From positions 248,001 to 312,000 of the forward strand of contig DASXOB010000016.1 of assembly GCA_036494545.1 (NCBI GenBank): DNA of 64,000 nt. Reading direction: 5' to 3'. How positions within the stretch are numbered: position 1 is the first letter of the stretch; each line of letters opens with the position of its first letter. The notes under the pieces were generated by a model. That model saw only the letters and a list, made by a program, of their open reading frames with translations, had not been told where the DNA came from and searched no databases. This document shows positions 9,702 through 17,253 of this stretch, one piece after another. The translations under genes and the position numbers were made by a program. The stretch is from JAICXG01 sp036494545 (GTDB taxonomy: Bacteria; Verrucomicrobiota; Verrucomicrobiia; Chthoniobacterales; UBA10450).

Positions 9702-10511
9702 TTAGGCACTTTGACCCGTCGAAATGTTCGCTGCCGGTTCGCTTGAGTAGAGGGCGGGATCCTGGCGGTAAAAGCGTTGCAACACCTGATACAAACGAGG
9801 GTGGTAGCGGCGCAAAGCCAGAGGCCGCTCGAAAAATGCTTCCGTCGCGACCGCGAAAAATTCCGCCGGATTGCTCGCGCCGTAGATGTTAAGGAGGGTC
9901 GGGATGCCCGCTTCGCCCGCGGCCCGCAAGCCGGCGAATTCCATCTTCATCGTTTCAGCCCACGAGAGTTTCTCGCCGCGCGAGCTGATTGCGGGCATGC
10001 CATCGGCCACTGAGTCTTCGAAATCGAGCTGATGAGCAAACTCATGCAGGACGAGATTCTTGCCGTCAGATGGGTCGCGCGCGCCTGACTTGGCCGCGTC
10101 CCACGCCAGGACCATTGAACCCATCGCAGACGCAGTCTCGCCGAGGCGGCCCTCTCGTCCGCCTTCCCAAACAGGTCCCTCCAAATGCCGTTCCTGATCG
10201 ACGACGTATCCGGATGGATAAACCAGGATTGTGACAAGCCGGGGATAGTAATCCGTTTTGCGATGCAAGAGGAGGAGACAGGCCTGGGTCGCGATCGTGA
10301 CCTTAATCTCATCAGTGAGCTCGAGTCCGCCGCAACCTTCGAAGCGTTTTTCATCGAGAAAAACCCGCAGGTGACCAAGCAACTCATCGCGATCTCGCGC
10401 GCTCAATCGATCAAAGAACGGGAGATTGCGCGAAATGATGCCCAGCCATTCTTCTGGTGCGGACCGTTGGCATAGCTCGCGACGCCGGCGTTCTCGTAGG
10501 AAACGGAGCAT
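9702..10511 (-). CDS. mtfA: MtfA-type zinc metallopeptidase (M90 family)
   Basis: A 269-residue cytosolic protein. The zinc-binding HEFAH in LVLHEFAHQLDFED is the MtfA signature, and the region EVKVTIATQACLLLLH-like upstream (residues about 65-85) and FAVATEAFFERP downstream are also typical; the latter contributes the third zinc ligand. E. coli MtfA binds the repressor Mlc and has peptidase activity. No sugar-transport gene is adjacent here, so the role in this organism is open. Its TAA stop (9702-9704) lies inside a GCCTAACGA motif (9699-9707 on the plus strand). Confidence 0.9.
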   Translation of the reverse strand: MLRFLRERRRRELCQRSAPEEWLGIISRNLPFFDRLSARDRDELLGHLRVFLDEKRFEGCGGLELTDEIKVTIATQACLLLLHRKTDYYPRLVTILVYPSGYVVDQERHLEGPVWEGGREGRLGETASAMGSMVLAWDAAKSGARDPSDGKNLVLHEFAHQLDFEDSVADGMPAISSRGEKLSWAETMKMEFAGLRAAGEAGIPTLLNIYGASNPAEFFAVATEAFFERPLALRRYHPRLYQVLQRFYRQDPALYSSEPAANISTGQSA

Positions 10512-10744
10512 GATTCAATTTAACCCCAGGCGCGAGCCCAGCCTAATCTGGAAACAAAACTGCCTAACGAGTTGCCGCCAGAACTCATCTGACACCTACG
10601 TTCGCATCTTCGACACCTCGGCAAAAAGCTATCGACGTCGGTGGTCGAAGCAATCATGGTTTAGGCTTTCGCACCGCAACGGTTCCGACGTTCCAGGCGG
10701 GTGGCCAAGTCCAAAAGGCTGACGGCAGACGAAACCTGAATGCC

Positions 10745-11200
10745 ATGCCAGAGGGAGAAACAATCGAACGGGCGCGCGAAGATGCGCGGGAAGGAAAGTC
10801 GGCGTCGACGCAGGCAGGAGAATTTGTGCGCGAAGAAATGGAGCACATACGCGAAGGCAAGCATGGGGCTCGATCGGCGAAACAGGCAATCGCGATCGGG
10901 CTTTCCAAAGCGAGGCGTGCCGGCGTCGACTTGCCGCCGCCGAAGAAAGGCGACTCTTCGCGCCGTGTGCGCGAGCAGGCGAAACGCGACCTAAAAAAAG
11001 GCGCGAGCGGTAAAGCGAAAAAGCCTTCGGCCACACGGTCACGGGCCGCCAAACGGGCATTGAAGAAAGAGCCGCGCGTCGCTGCTTCGCATCGAGCGTT
11101 ATCGCGTCAGGCAGGCACTGCGGCGAAAAAGCGAAGTAAAGCCGATCGCTCGCGCTCAGCCAGGAAGGCGGCGCAAACCCGGAAGCGGAGTAGTCGTTAG
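10745..11200 (+). CDS. Basic DUF6496-like protein with histone-like tail
   Basis: A 151-residue, very Lys/Arg/Ala-rich protein. Residues about 25-60 (VREEMEHIREGKHGARSAKQ, then AIAIGLSKARRAG) match the short DUF6496 pattern I recall, in which KQAIAIALSEARRAG is typical. The C-terminal half (KKGASGKAKKPSATRSRAAK and onward) is a disordered, histone H1-like tail that could bind nucleic acid. The start codon is ATG at 10745. It ends CGT-TAG, with the stop lying inside a TCGTTAGGC motif at 11194-11202. Function is unknown. Confidence 0.75.
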   Translation: MPEGETIERAREDAREGKSASTQAGEFVREEMEHIREGKHGARSAKQAIAIGLSKARRAGVDLPPPKKGDSSRRVREQAKRDLKKGASGKAKKPSATRSRAAKRALKKEPRVAASHRALSRQAGTAAKKRSKADRSRSARKAAQTRKRSSR

Positions 11201-11228
11201 GCAGATTTGCTTCGAACCAGTGAAGGAG

Positions 11229-11267
11229 GGGAGCGTCCAGGACGCGCGGCCTGCTTCTCCGGCTCCC
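11229..11267. other. GC-rich stem-loop in the leader of the ACT-domain gene
   Basis: GGGAGC at 11229-11234 can pair with GCTCCC at 11262-11267, and an inner GCGTC/GACGC palindrome lies at 11233-11245. It could be the terminator of the basic-protein gene or a leader structure. No T-run follows. Confidence 0.3.
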
Positions 11268-11345
11268 AATAGCTCTTTCGGAAGTATTCATTTGCCATGC
11301 TCTCCCGGCCACCGGCATATTGTCCGACTCGCGCGATGGCGTTTT

Positions 11346-11816
11346 ATGGAGGCAAAATTACCTGAAACCACTTCTAAAATTGGCGGACCCCTGGTAAAGC
11401 AATTTTCCATTTTCCTCCCAAACAAGGTCGGTGCGATGCTCGAGATCGTGAAGTTGCTCGCCACTCGCAACACCCATGTTGTCGCCCTCAGTATTGCAGA
11501 ACAGACCGATTCGGCCATCGCTCGCATCGTGGTAAGTGATCCCGAGACGGTGGAGAATATTTTCCACGAACACGAGGTGGCCTTTGGGGTTTCGGAGATG
11601 GTGGTCGTGGAGATGCAGGAGGTGGCGACCGAGCTTTCGAGGTTGCTTGCCTGTCTGCTCATGGCGGAGGTGAATCTGCATTTTAGTTACCCTCTTCTTA
11701 CCCGTCCGCACGGAATGGCCGCACTCGCCATGCACGTGGACGATGCGGAGTGCGCCTGCAACGTTCTCCAGGGTGAAGGATTCAAAATGCTGAGCCAGGC
11801 CGATATTTCGCGGTAG
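11346..11816 (+). CDS. ACT-domain protein
   Basis: 156 residues from the ATG at 11346; the open frame extends upstream but that part is not family-like. The opening VKQFSIFLPNKVGAMLEIVK and RNTHVVALSIAEQTD are a typical ACT beta-alpha-beta start, and a second half (LLMAEVNLHFSYPLLTRPHG) suggests a second ACT unit, as in small paired-ACT regulatory proteins. Such domains bind amino acids and regulate enzymes of their metabolism. No enzyme domain is attached, so it is probably a stand-alone sensor. Ligand unknown. Confidence 0.85.
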   Translation: MEAKLPETTSKIGGPLVKQFSIFLPNKVGAMLEIVKLLATRNTHVVALSIAEQTDSAIARIVVSDPETVENIFHEHEVAFGVSEMVVVEMQEVATELSRLLACLLMAEVNLHFSYPLLTRPHGMAALAMHVDDAECACNVLQGEGFKMLSQADISR

Positions 11817-11899
11817 GAAAGAGGAGCGAAGGTTTCGCCAGTCCTCGCCCGTCCACTTTCTTCCAGAGCAGCGGCACGAGATTCGCTTGTTGCTCTGAA

Positions 11900-13084
11900 A
11901 TGAGTGAACAGGCGATCGAGCGATTGACACCTTTCGCCGGGCTCGCATACAGAAGAAATCCCGTCATGAGCGCGGTCTCCCTTCGTCAAGGCAACAGAGC
12001 GCAACGTACTTTCGCGGTTGCCATGGTGCTGCTCGGGACAGTGGCGGCTGTGCAAATTATCGCTGCGCTTTATTTCGTAACCCATCGCCCCCATCAGAAT
12101 GAGGCGGCCATACGGCGCCGCGCGATTGAGGCCAGGCTTTTCCGTCGTCCAAAGGAACCTGAAACACCGACGCCGAAGCCGGTCAAGGTCGCTGCCGTGG
12201 CTGGGTTGCCAGCGGCCACGGTGCGTCCCGCGAACAACCCGCCCAAATCGGTGCCCGAGACACTTCTTCGGTTGGCCAGAGGCTTTCGCGATCGCGGCGA
12301 TACGACAAATGCAATTGCAAAGTTGCAGCAGGCCAGCGCGCTCGATCCGGGTAATCCCGAAATCCTGGCCGAGCTGGCATTGACCTACGAGTCGATGCAG
12401 CTTTTCGATCGCTCGAATGAAGTCTGGCGCCGACTGCAGTCGTTAGGCGCGGGAGCTGGTCCGCTCTATCAGCTAGCCGAGTTGAAATTACGGGTTGGTG
12501 TTCCGGCAAAAGACGCGCCTCTCGCCGACAGCACTCCGGCTACTTCTGGCGACGCCGCAGGCATTCCTGATGGCTCGACTTTTGGCATTTCCGAAATCAG
12601 CCTGAAGACTCTGAACGATCCAGAAGCCGAAGCGAAGTTGCGCCTGCGCGTTGGGGTCAAGAAGCGGCCGGGCGCGGAGATCGATCACACCAAGGTGAAA
12701 ATCCAAGTCTTCTTTTACGACATGGTAAACAACGACCAGGTCGTTCTAACAAATGCCGACGTGAGCTACGAGTGGATTACGCCTGGGCATGATTGGGCCG
12801 GCACCGGCACAGAGGTGCTCGATGTGACCTATCTGCGTCCCAAATCTCCGCCGCCTGGTGCGCCGCGCCCGGTCGAGGTTCCCGATTCCGTCGAGAAAGC
12901 GAAGCTCGCCGAGCGCGAACCAAACGCCGCAGGCTCACTGCTGCCGACGAGCGAGAGTGGTCCGCGCCAGTATCTCGGATACATCGTCCGCCTCTATTAC
13001 AAAGATCAACTCCAAGTCGTCCGGGCTGATCCGACCCGTTTGCTCAATCTTTTCCCACCGCCCATCAACACGCCGACTCAGTGA
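11900..13084 (+). CDS. Membrane-anchored TPR protein
   Basis: 394 residues with one membrane helix (FAVAMVLLGTVAAVQIIAAL) at about 38-58, then a Pro-rich linker and a pair of TPR units (RGFRDRGDTTNAIAKLQQAS; LTYESMQLFDRSNEVWRRLQ). The C-terminal 200 residues form a beta-rich domain (EAKLRLRVGVKKRPGAEIDH, VKIQVFFYD) that I do not recognise. An internal ATG at 11966 is an alternative start that places the helix closer to the N-terminus. It is likely anchored in the inner membrane with the bulk in the periplasm. Confidence 0.75.
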   Translation: MSEQAIERLTPFAGLAYRRNPVMSAVSLRQGNRAQRTFAVAMVLLGTVAAVQIIAALYFVTHRPHQNEAAIRRRAIEARLFRRPKEPETPTPKPVKVAAVAGLPAATVRPANNPPKSVPETLLRLARGFRDRGDTTNAIAKLQQASALDPGNPEILAELALTYESMQLFDRSNEVWRRLQSLGAGAGPLYQLAELKLRVGVPAKDAPLADSTPATSGDAAGIPDGSTFGISEISLKTLNDPEAEAKLRLRVGVKKRPGAEIDHTKVKIQVFFYDMVNNDQVVLTNADVSYEWITPGHDWAGTGTEVLDVTYLRPKSPPPGAPRPVEVPDSVEKAKLAEREPNAAGSLLPTSESGPRQYLGYIVRLYYKDQLQVVRADPTRLLNLFPPPINTPTQ

Positions 13085-13103
13085 TCAGGCGTTTTCGAAG
13101 GAC

Positions 13104-13167
13104 GGAGGGATATGTCTTCTAGCGCGGCGCAAGCAGGGCTGCTAGAATTCTCGACCAGTTTCCCTCC
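13104..13167. other. Nested inverted repeats between two plus-strand genes
   Basis: GGAGGGA (13104-13110) is repeated inverted as TCCCTCC (13161-13167). Inside it, TTCTAGC (13117-13123) is repeated inverted as GCTAGAA (13141-13147). Two perfect 7-base arms nested in a gap of 108 bases suggest a transcribed structure such as a terminator, leader or regulator site. No T-tract follows. Confidence 0.4.
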
Positions 13168-13192
13168 TCCCGTTGCAGTATTTTAAGCGCCT

Positions 13193-14062
13193 ATGTGCCG
13201 CACCCTCACTGCCCTTCTCTTGTTTGGCGCAATCGCGATCGCGGAAGGGCAAATTCAAGTCGATCTAAAATTCCGTCGTCTGCAATATATTGCTTACGAG
13301 CCGGTGCTTGCTACGGTCACGATCACTAATCTCGCCGGACGCGGCATCGAGCTGCGCGACAACGGCGACCAGGCCTGGTACGGCTTTGAAATCACTGGCG
13401 ACGGCGACCGCCTCCTCGCACCGATTAAGCGCCCGCACGAACCGCCTCTGCAAATTGCCGCCGGCACTTCCGTCACGCGCAAGATTGATCTCACTTCGCT
13501 TTTCCCCGTTCAGGACCTCGGTGTCTACCACGTGCGGACCAATGTTTTTTTCGCCGATTTGAACAAATTTTTTTATGCGCAGACTAAGGTTTTTGAGGTC
13601 ACCTCTGCGCGCCCGATCTGGCAACGCACGGTTGGTGAACCCACAGGCTATGGAACTCGCACCTATTCGCTCATGACCAACCGCTTTCCTGATCACACTT
13701 CGCTCTATGTTCGCGTCGAAGACAGGGAGAACAGTCTTGTTTACGCCACATTTTCGTTAGGCCGGGTCATTTCATTCGACCAGCCGCATGCCGAGATCGA
13801 TCGCGAAAATCATCTTCATGTTTTGCATTGCACTGCCCCGCGCGTTTGGGCTTATTCCGTCATTGGGCTCGACGGGAAGCTCCTCAAACGCGAGGCCTAT
13901 TCCGAGGCTCGAACCATGCCGCGTCTCCGGCGCACACCCGACGGTGTGGTCGAGGTCGGGGGCGGAATGCTCGGAAACCCCGCGCGCGCAGTCCCGCTCC
14001 GCACGGAAAAACCTTTGTCTAAAATCTCTGATCGACCGGCGCGCTCGACTCCGGAAGACTAA
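13193..14062 (+). CDS. Exported protein, unknown function
   Basis: 289 residues with a signal peptide (TLTALLLFGAIAIAEG) and a beta-rich body. The opening IQVDLKFRRLQYIAYEPVLA followed by VTITNLAGRGIELRD has the flavour of an Ig-like or intracellular-proteinase-inhibitor-like domain. The C-terminal half has segments like HAEIDRENHLHVLHC that hint at a small beta-propeller-like fold. The stop TAA sits in a partial motif (CTAACGA). The amidase starts 6 bases later, so the two are likely co-transcribed. Confidence 0.75.
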   Translation: MCRTLTALLLFGAIAIAEGQIQVDLKFRRLQYIAYEPVLATVTITNLAGRGIELRDNGDQAWYGFEITGDGDRLLAPIKRPHEPPLQIAAGTSVTRKIDLTSLFPVQDLGVYHVRTNVFFADLNKFFYAQTKVFEVTSARPIWQRTVGEPTGYGTRTYSLMTNRFPDHTSLYVRVEDRENSLVYATFSLGRVISFDQPHAEIDRENHLHVLHCTAPRVWAYSVIGLDGKLLKREAYSEARTMPRLRRTPDGVVEVGGGMLGNPARAVPLRTEKPLSKISDRPARSTPED

Positions 14063-14068
14063 CGAAAA

Positions 14069-14971
14069 ATGGGGTCGACTTCGAGACACGTTCTGCGGCA
14101 CGCTTCACTTCTCAAGGCTTGCTCCGCTGCGCTGGCACTGTTCGCCTGCCTCGGCGCTCCGAAAGTCGCGAGCGGTCGTCAATTTTCCACCGTCGTCATC
14201 GACGCCGGTCATGGTGGCTTTGATCTCGGCGGGATCCCTCATCAGCGCGTCGCCGAAAAAGGGATGAACCTTGATGTCGCGCAACGCCTGGCGAGAAAGT
14301 TGCGCTCGGCCGGTTATCGGGTCGTCATGACCCGCGATAGTGATGTCTTTATCTCGTTAGGCGAACGGGTTCGTATCGCCAACAGCTATCGCGACGCCGC
14401 CTTTGTCTGCGTCCATTTCAATTCCGCCACCCGTGAGGGCGCAAACGGCATCGAGACCTACTACTACAGTAACCAAAGCGCCGCTCTTGCGGCGAACATT
14501 CATCGCCAGGTTGTGGGCGGCACCTATACTGATAACCGCGGCATCCGCCGTCGTGGTTACTACGTCCTCCGGCGTACCAGCATTCCGGCGGTTCTGGTGG
14601 AGTGCGGATTTCTCACCAACCCGACCGAAGCACGCCTCGCCTTGCAAGGTACATATCGCGAAAAACTCGCCGACCTCATTGCCGACGGCGTTATGGGGAG
14701 AACCCCGCCGCTCAATCGGCCGGTCGTCGCCGGGCTGACGCATGTTTCCGCACCGATCCCACAGTCTGCCAGATACAACGATTTCGTGAGGGCGGAGCCG
14801 GAACGTTCTGCTAGCTACTCGAGTCGTTCATCAAAGCGCGGAAGCAGCCACAAGAAATCGACCGCCTCCAGGAAAAAATCTTCCTCCAGCAGCAGCAAGA
14901 AAAGTTCTTCAAGCAGCACCACCTCGAAGAAAAAAAAGAAGAAGAAGTCGTCGACTGAGTCTAACGAGTAG
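14069..14971 (+). CDS. N-acetylmuramoyl-L-alanine amidase (Amidase_3)
   Basis: A 300-residue exported zinc amidase that cleaves peptide stems from muramic acid in cell-wall turnover or division. VVIDAGHGGFDLGG gives the first His, EKGMNLDVA the Glu, and FVCVHFNSATREG the second His; GIETYYY and LVECGFLTNP are also family hallmarks. The C-terminal 60 residues are a low-complexity Ser/Lys tail (SSSSKKSSSSST-like) that may bind anionic polymers. No AMIN or LysM domain is present. The downstream nnr gene starts one base after the stop. Confidence 0.92.
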   Translation: MGSTSRHVLRHASLLKACSAALALFACLGAPKVASGRQFSTVVIDAGHGGFDLGGIPHQRVAEKGMNLDVAQRLARKLRSAGYRVVMTRDSDVFISLGERVRIANSYRDAAFVCVHFNSATREGANGIETYYYSNQSAALAANIHRQVVGGTYTDNRGIRRRGYYVLRRTSIPAVLVECGFLTNPTEARLALQGTYREKLADLIADGVMGRTPPLNRPVVAGLTHVSAPIPQSARYNDFVRAEPERSASYSSRSSKRGSSHKKSTASRKKSSSSSSKKSSSSSTTSKKKKKKKSSTESNE

Positions 14972-14972
14972 G

Positions 14973-16448
14973 GTGCACTCGCCCATTGTCACACCGGCGG
15001 AGATGCGGGCGGCGGAGAATGCTGCTTTTGTTCGCGGCATTACGGCCGCGGCCTTGATGGAAAAGGCCGGCGCCGGCATCGCGCGGGCGATCCGAGAATT
15101 CTTTCCCCGCGCCGGAAAGTGCGTCGTATTTGCGGGCAAGGGACATAACGCCGGTGACGCCTTTGTCGCTGCGCGTCATCTCGCGCTGGAAGGGTGGGAA
15201 ATCGAGACGCGACTAATTTTTTCAAAGGAAAAGCTGAGCGCCCTAACGAAAAAGAAATTGTCTGAACTGGAAAAAGTTTCGGCTCAGAAAAGGCCTACAC
15301 CATCGGTCCTCAACCAATCCACCATTATCCTGGATGGCTTGCTTGGTCTGGGCGCGAATCCGCCCTTGCGCGAACCGATTCGCAGCGCGTGTCGTGAGAT
15401 CAATTCGTTAGGCCAAAACCGCGCCTGTATTTTCGCAGTTGATCTTCCTTCCGGATTGGACGGCGAGACCGGCGAAGCCGACAAAGACTGCGTGGTCGCC
15501 AACTGCACCGTCACGATCGGGAATGCCAAGACCGGCCTTGTCGCCGACGCCGCGCTCGATTTTGTGGGCCGTCTCGAGGTTGTCGTGCTCGATGAGCTGC
15601 GGAGGGATGAGTTTCCGTTCGCTCAGGAGGTAAGCATTCCGCAATCGCTGCGCGCCTACCTGCCGCACCGAAAATTTTCCTCCTATAAGAACCAGTTCGG
15701 TCGCATTGGGATCATTGCAGGTTCGCGCGGCTTTACCGGCGCAGCCCTTATGTGCTCGTTAGGCGCCCTTCGCGCCGGCGCGGGACTCGTCGAACTTTTC
15801 GTTCCGGAGAACATTTACGAAATCGTCGCCTCCGCCGCGGCGCCGGAAGTAATGGTGAAACCGGTCCGCTCCTACGCCAGGTTGATCGAGGAGCCGATTG
15901 ATATTTGGGCCGTTGGCCCTGGTCTCGGCCAGACACATGGTGCAGAGATTCTCCGGCTCATTCGCGAGGCAAAGCAGCCCATGGTAATCGATGCCGATGC
16001 TCTCAACATTCTGGCAAAAAAAATGACCATCTTGAAAAAAGTGAAGGGTTTGCGCCTTCTCACTCCGCATCCAGGTGAAATGCAACGTCTTTTTCCTGGC
16101 AAAAAGCGATCGCGTGCCGATTGGGCAAAAGAGTTTTGCCAGCGATATCCTGTTACCCTGCTCCTAAAAGGGAGTCGCACGCTCGTCGCGGAGGCGGACC
16201 AGCCGCTGCGCTTTAACACCACCGGCAACCCAGGGATGGCAACTGGTGGAATGGGCGACGTTCTCACCGGTGTCTGCGCCGGTTTGCTGGGGACAAGACT
16301 CACACCTAACGAGGCCGCGCGTGTCGGTGCCTGGGTTTGCGGTCGCGCAGCCGAGATCGCGATTTTCAGCGGACCGGCGAGCGAAGAATCCCTTCTCCCA
16401 AGCGACCTTCTCGACTATCTCGGTGCCGCCTTCCAGGAACTGCTCTAA
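14973..16448 (+). CDS. nnr: Bifunctional NAD(P)HX epimerase / ADP- or ATP-dependent dehydratase
   Basis: A 491-residue repair enzyme that reconverts hydrated NAD(P)H. The N-terminal YjeF_N epimerase domain (1-215) has FAGKGHNAGDAFVAARHL and DGLLGLGANPPL. The C-terminal ribokinase-like dehydratase (230-490) has GSRGFTGAALMCSLGALRAG and the closing NTTGNPGMATGGMGDVLTGV. The start is GTG at 14973, one base after the amidase stop, so translation is probably coupled. The epimerase loop reads HNAGD instead of the usual NNGGD, a mild substitution. Confidence 0.95.
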   Translation: MHSPIVTPAEMRAAENAAFVRGITAAALMEKAGAGIARAIREFFPRAGKCVVFAGKGHNAGDAFVAARHLALEGWEIETRLIFSKEKLSALTKKKLSELEKVSAQKRPTPSVLNQSTIILDGLLGLGANPPLREPIRSACREINSLGQNRACIFAVDLPSGLDGETGEADKDCVVANCTVTIGNAKTGLVADAALDFVGRLEVVVLDELRRDEFPFAQEVSIPQSLRAYLPHRKFSSYKNQFGRIGIIAGSRGFTGAALMCSLGALRAGAGLVELFVPENIYEIVASAAAPEVMVKPVRSYARLIEEPIDIWAVGPGLGQTHGAEILRLIREAKQPMVIDADALNILAKKMTILKKVKGLRLLTPHPGEMQRLFPGKKRSRADWAKEFCQRYPVTLLLKGSRTLVAEADQPLRFNTTGNPGMATGGMGDVLTGVCAGLLGTRLTPNEAARVGAWVCGRAAEIAIFSGPASEESLLPSDLLDYLGAAFQELL

Positions 16449-16470
16449 GGACACCGGCCGGTCCGCGCTC

Positions 16471-17247
16471 GTGAAACAGATCATCGTTGTCGGCTATCCA
16501 AAGAGCGGCTGCACCTGGGCGACGCGCCTGGTGGCGGAGCTGGTTGGTTGTCCCGTGGCCGGGTTTTGGGGTTCGGACAAAAAGGAAATCGCGGTCGAGG
16601 GCAAGGAACGCCTCTCGGACTACCGGGTTTTCAAATCGCACCATCAACTTTCCGAGTTAAATCTTTTGCCTAACGACTTAGATACGCGCCTTATCTATCT
16701 GCTGCGCGACCCGCGCGACATTGCCATTTCGGGCGCAAGTCATTTCCAATTTGATCGCTTTCCCCTACTCGTTGCCTTTTTCCGGGCTCTGCCGAGCGGC
16801 GAGAAATTTTATCGCCACACTCTCCATCCGCTTTTCGTTAGGCGATCGTATCGTCTCGAGCAAATGACCGAAGCGCTTCTTCAGGGCTGCGCTTCCGTGC
16901 ATAATTGGCTGCGCGTTTCCTGGCGCGAGCATTGGCGGCCATACCAGAAAATCGACGTACCTATAATTCGTTATGAGGATCTGCTGGTTTCGCCTAACGA
17001 ACAATGCCGGCGGATCCTGCAATATCTGGGGCTGGAGCGAAGCGCCGCTCAGATCTTCAGCGCGATCGATAAACAGTCCTTTGCGCGCAAGAAACAGACT
17101 CTCATTCAAGAGGGCGAGACTGGCCGGGCGAAATTTCTTCGTGCCGGCAAGAGCGGACAATGGCGCGAAGAGATGCCGCCGCACTTGCAACGACGATTTG
17201 TCGCCGAGTTGGCCGCTGAGCTGGAGGAATGGGGATATCAAGTATAA
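16471..17247 (+). CDS. Sulfotransferase family protein
   Basis: 258 residues starting at GTG 16471, where similarity begins. YPKSGCTWATRLVAEL is the PAPS 5'-phosphosulfate loop and LLRDPRDIAISGASHF the 3'-phosphate site. The C-terminal region has RYEDLLVSPNE, which matches the family's typical ending. It would transfer sulfate from PAPS to an unknown acceptor, possibly a lipid or sugar. It follows nnr by 22 bases. Four motif copies lie in or beside it (16668, 16835, 16992, 17259). Confidence 0.85.
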   Translation: MKQIIVVGYPKSGCTWATRLVAELVGCPVAGFWGSDKKEIAVEGKERLSDYRVFKSHHQLSELNLLPNDLDTRLIYLLRDPRDIAISGASHFQFDRFPLLVAFFRALPSGEKFYRHTLHPLFVRRSYRLEQMTEALLQGCASVHNWLRVSWREHWRPYQKIDVPIIRYEDLLVSPNEQCRRILQYLGLERSAAQIFSAIDKQSFARKKQTLIQEGETGRAKFLRAGKSGQWREEMPPHLQRRFVAELAAELEEWGYQV

Positions 17248-17253
17248 AACGCC

